From contig JAEWVM010000201.1 of assembly GCA_023396615.1 (NCBI GenBank), forward strand, positions 1-43,143: a stretch of 43,143 bases of DNA, given 5' to 3'. This document shows positions 43,099-43,143 of this stretch, piece after piece. The notes under the pieces are model-generated. The model was not told the origin of the DNA. It saw only the letters and a list, made by a program, of their open reading frames with translations, and made no database searches. This stretch comes from Spirochaetota bacterium (GTDB taxonomy: Bacteria > Spirochaetota > UBA4802 > JAFGJZ01). Position 1 is the first letter of the stretch; each line of letters opens with the position of its first letter. Position numbers and translations under genes: made by a program.

Positions 43099-43143
43099 TT
43101 AGTTCTTCAGATTTTTCTTATCGCTTTTCTTGTAAGCATACTC
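43099..43143 (-). CDS. C-terminal end of a gene cut by the window edge
   Basis: The minus-strand frame reads EYAYKKSDKKNLKN and stops at TAA (43101-43099), so it could be the last 14 residues of a gene entering from the right. Nothing more can be said; it may be chance. Confidence 0.3.
   Translation of the reverse strand, partial: EYAYKKSDKKNLKN

Overview
The window looks like a chromosomal segment of a Gram-negative bacterium with many lipoproteins, A+T-leaning DNA and heavy two-component signalling. A spirochaete-type organism fits best: it has an N-terminal receiver fused to PAS and HisKA_2 modules, a Bdr-like KRFxDVN repeat protein with a C-terminal membrane anchor, and relaxed lipoboxes. 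No rRNA or other decisive marker is present, so the phylum is an inference.

Layout. 1-1400 is a decayed accessory stretch on the minus strand. It holds a truncated DUF262 gene, a small triple zinc-knuckle gene, a frameshifted gene fragment and a dense island of hairpins with a 51-bp tandem repeat. 1479-3886 is a DNA-damage module (SRAP/YedK, UmuD, UmuC) with a promoter overlapped by a perfect dyad. 3929-6891 carries a beta-propeller lipoprotein, a membrane protein with CxxC pairs and a Blc-type lipocalin. 6928-22424 is signalling-rich: a REC-PAS-PAS-HisKA_2 kinase, a GAF/HD-GYP c-di-GMP phosphodiesterase, the Bdr-like protein, a REC/PP2C phosphatase, a sigma-54-linked locus with a broken chemoreceptor and an orphan receiver, an NtrC-type activator and a divergent 1012-residue multi-PAS kinase. 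purM, unknown genes and a GNAT remnant are interspersed. 22721-26449 is one 1242-residue P-loop protein with a nuclease-like N-terminus, visibly more A+T-rich than its surroundings. It is a strong candidate for an antiviral STAND-type defence protein.

27173-37855 is a yfa-type alpha-2-macroglobulin locus: DUF1175 (NlpC/P60-like) lipoprotein, A2M protease trap with CVEQ thioester, DUF2135, a penicillin-binding-like protein, a SpoIID-like protein, a small HExxH metallopeptidase and, convergent, a probable DUF2138 protein. The functions suggest envelope defence or peptidoglycan remodelling. 37942-41058 is a housekeeping run on the minus strand (lysC, ddl, adk, tRNA-Ser, terminator). 41080-42629 is a two-gene outer-membrane barrel/lipoprotein operon. 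The right edge holds a broken carboxymuconolactone decarboxylase fragment.

The most noteworthy items are the nuclease-STAND protein, the expanded A2M/peptidoglycan locus, the zinc-knuckle/DUF262 pair, the hairpin island, and the sigma-54 promoter in front of a decayed chemoreceptor locus that lies next to an NtrC-family activator gene.
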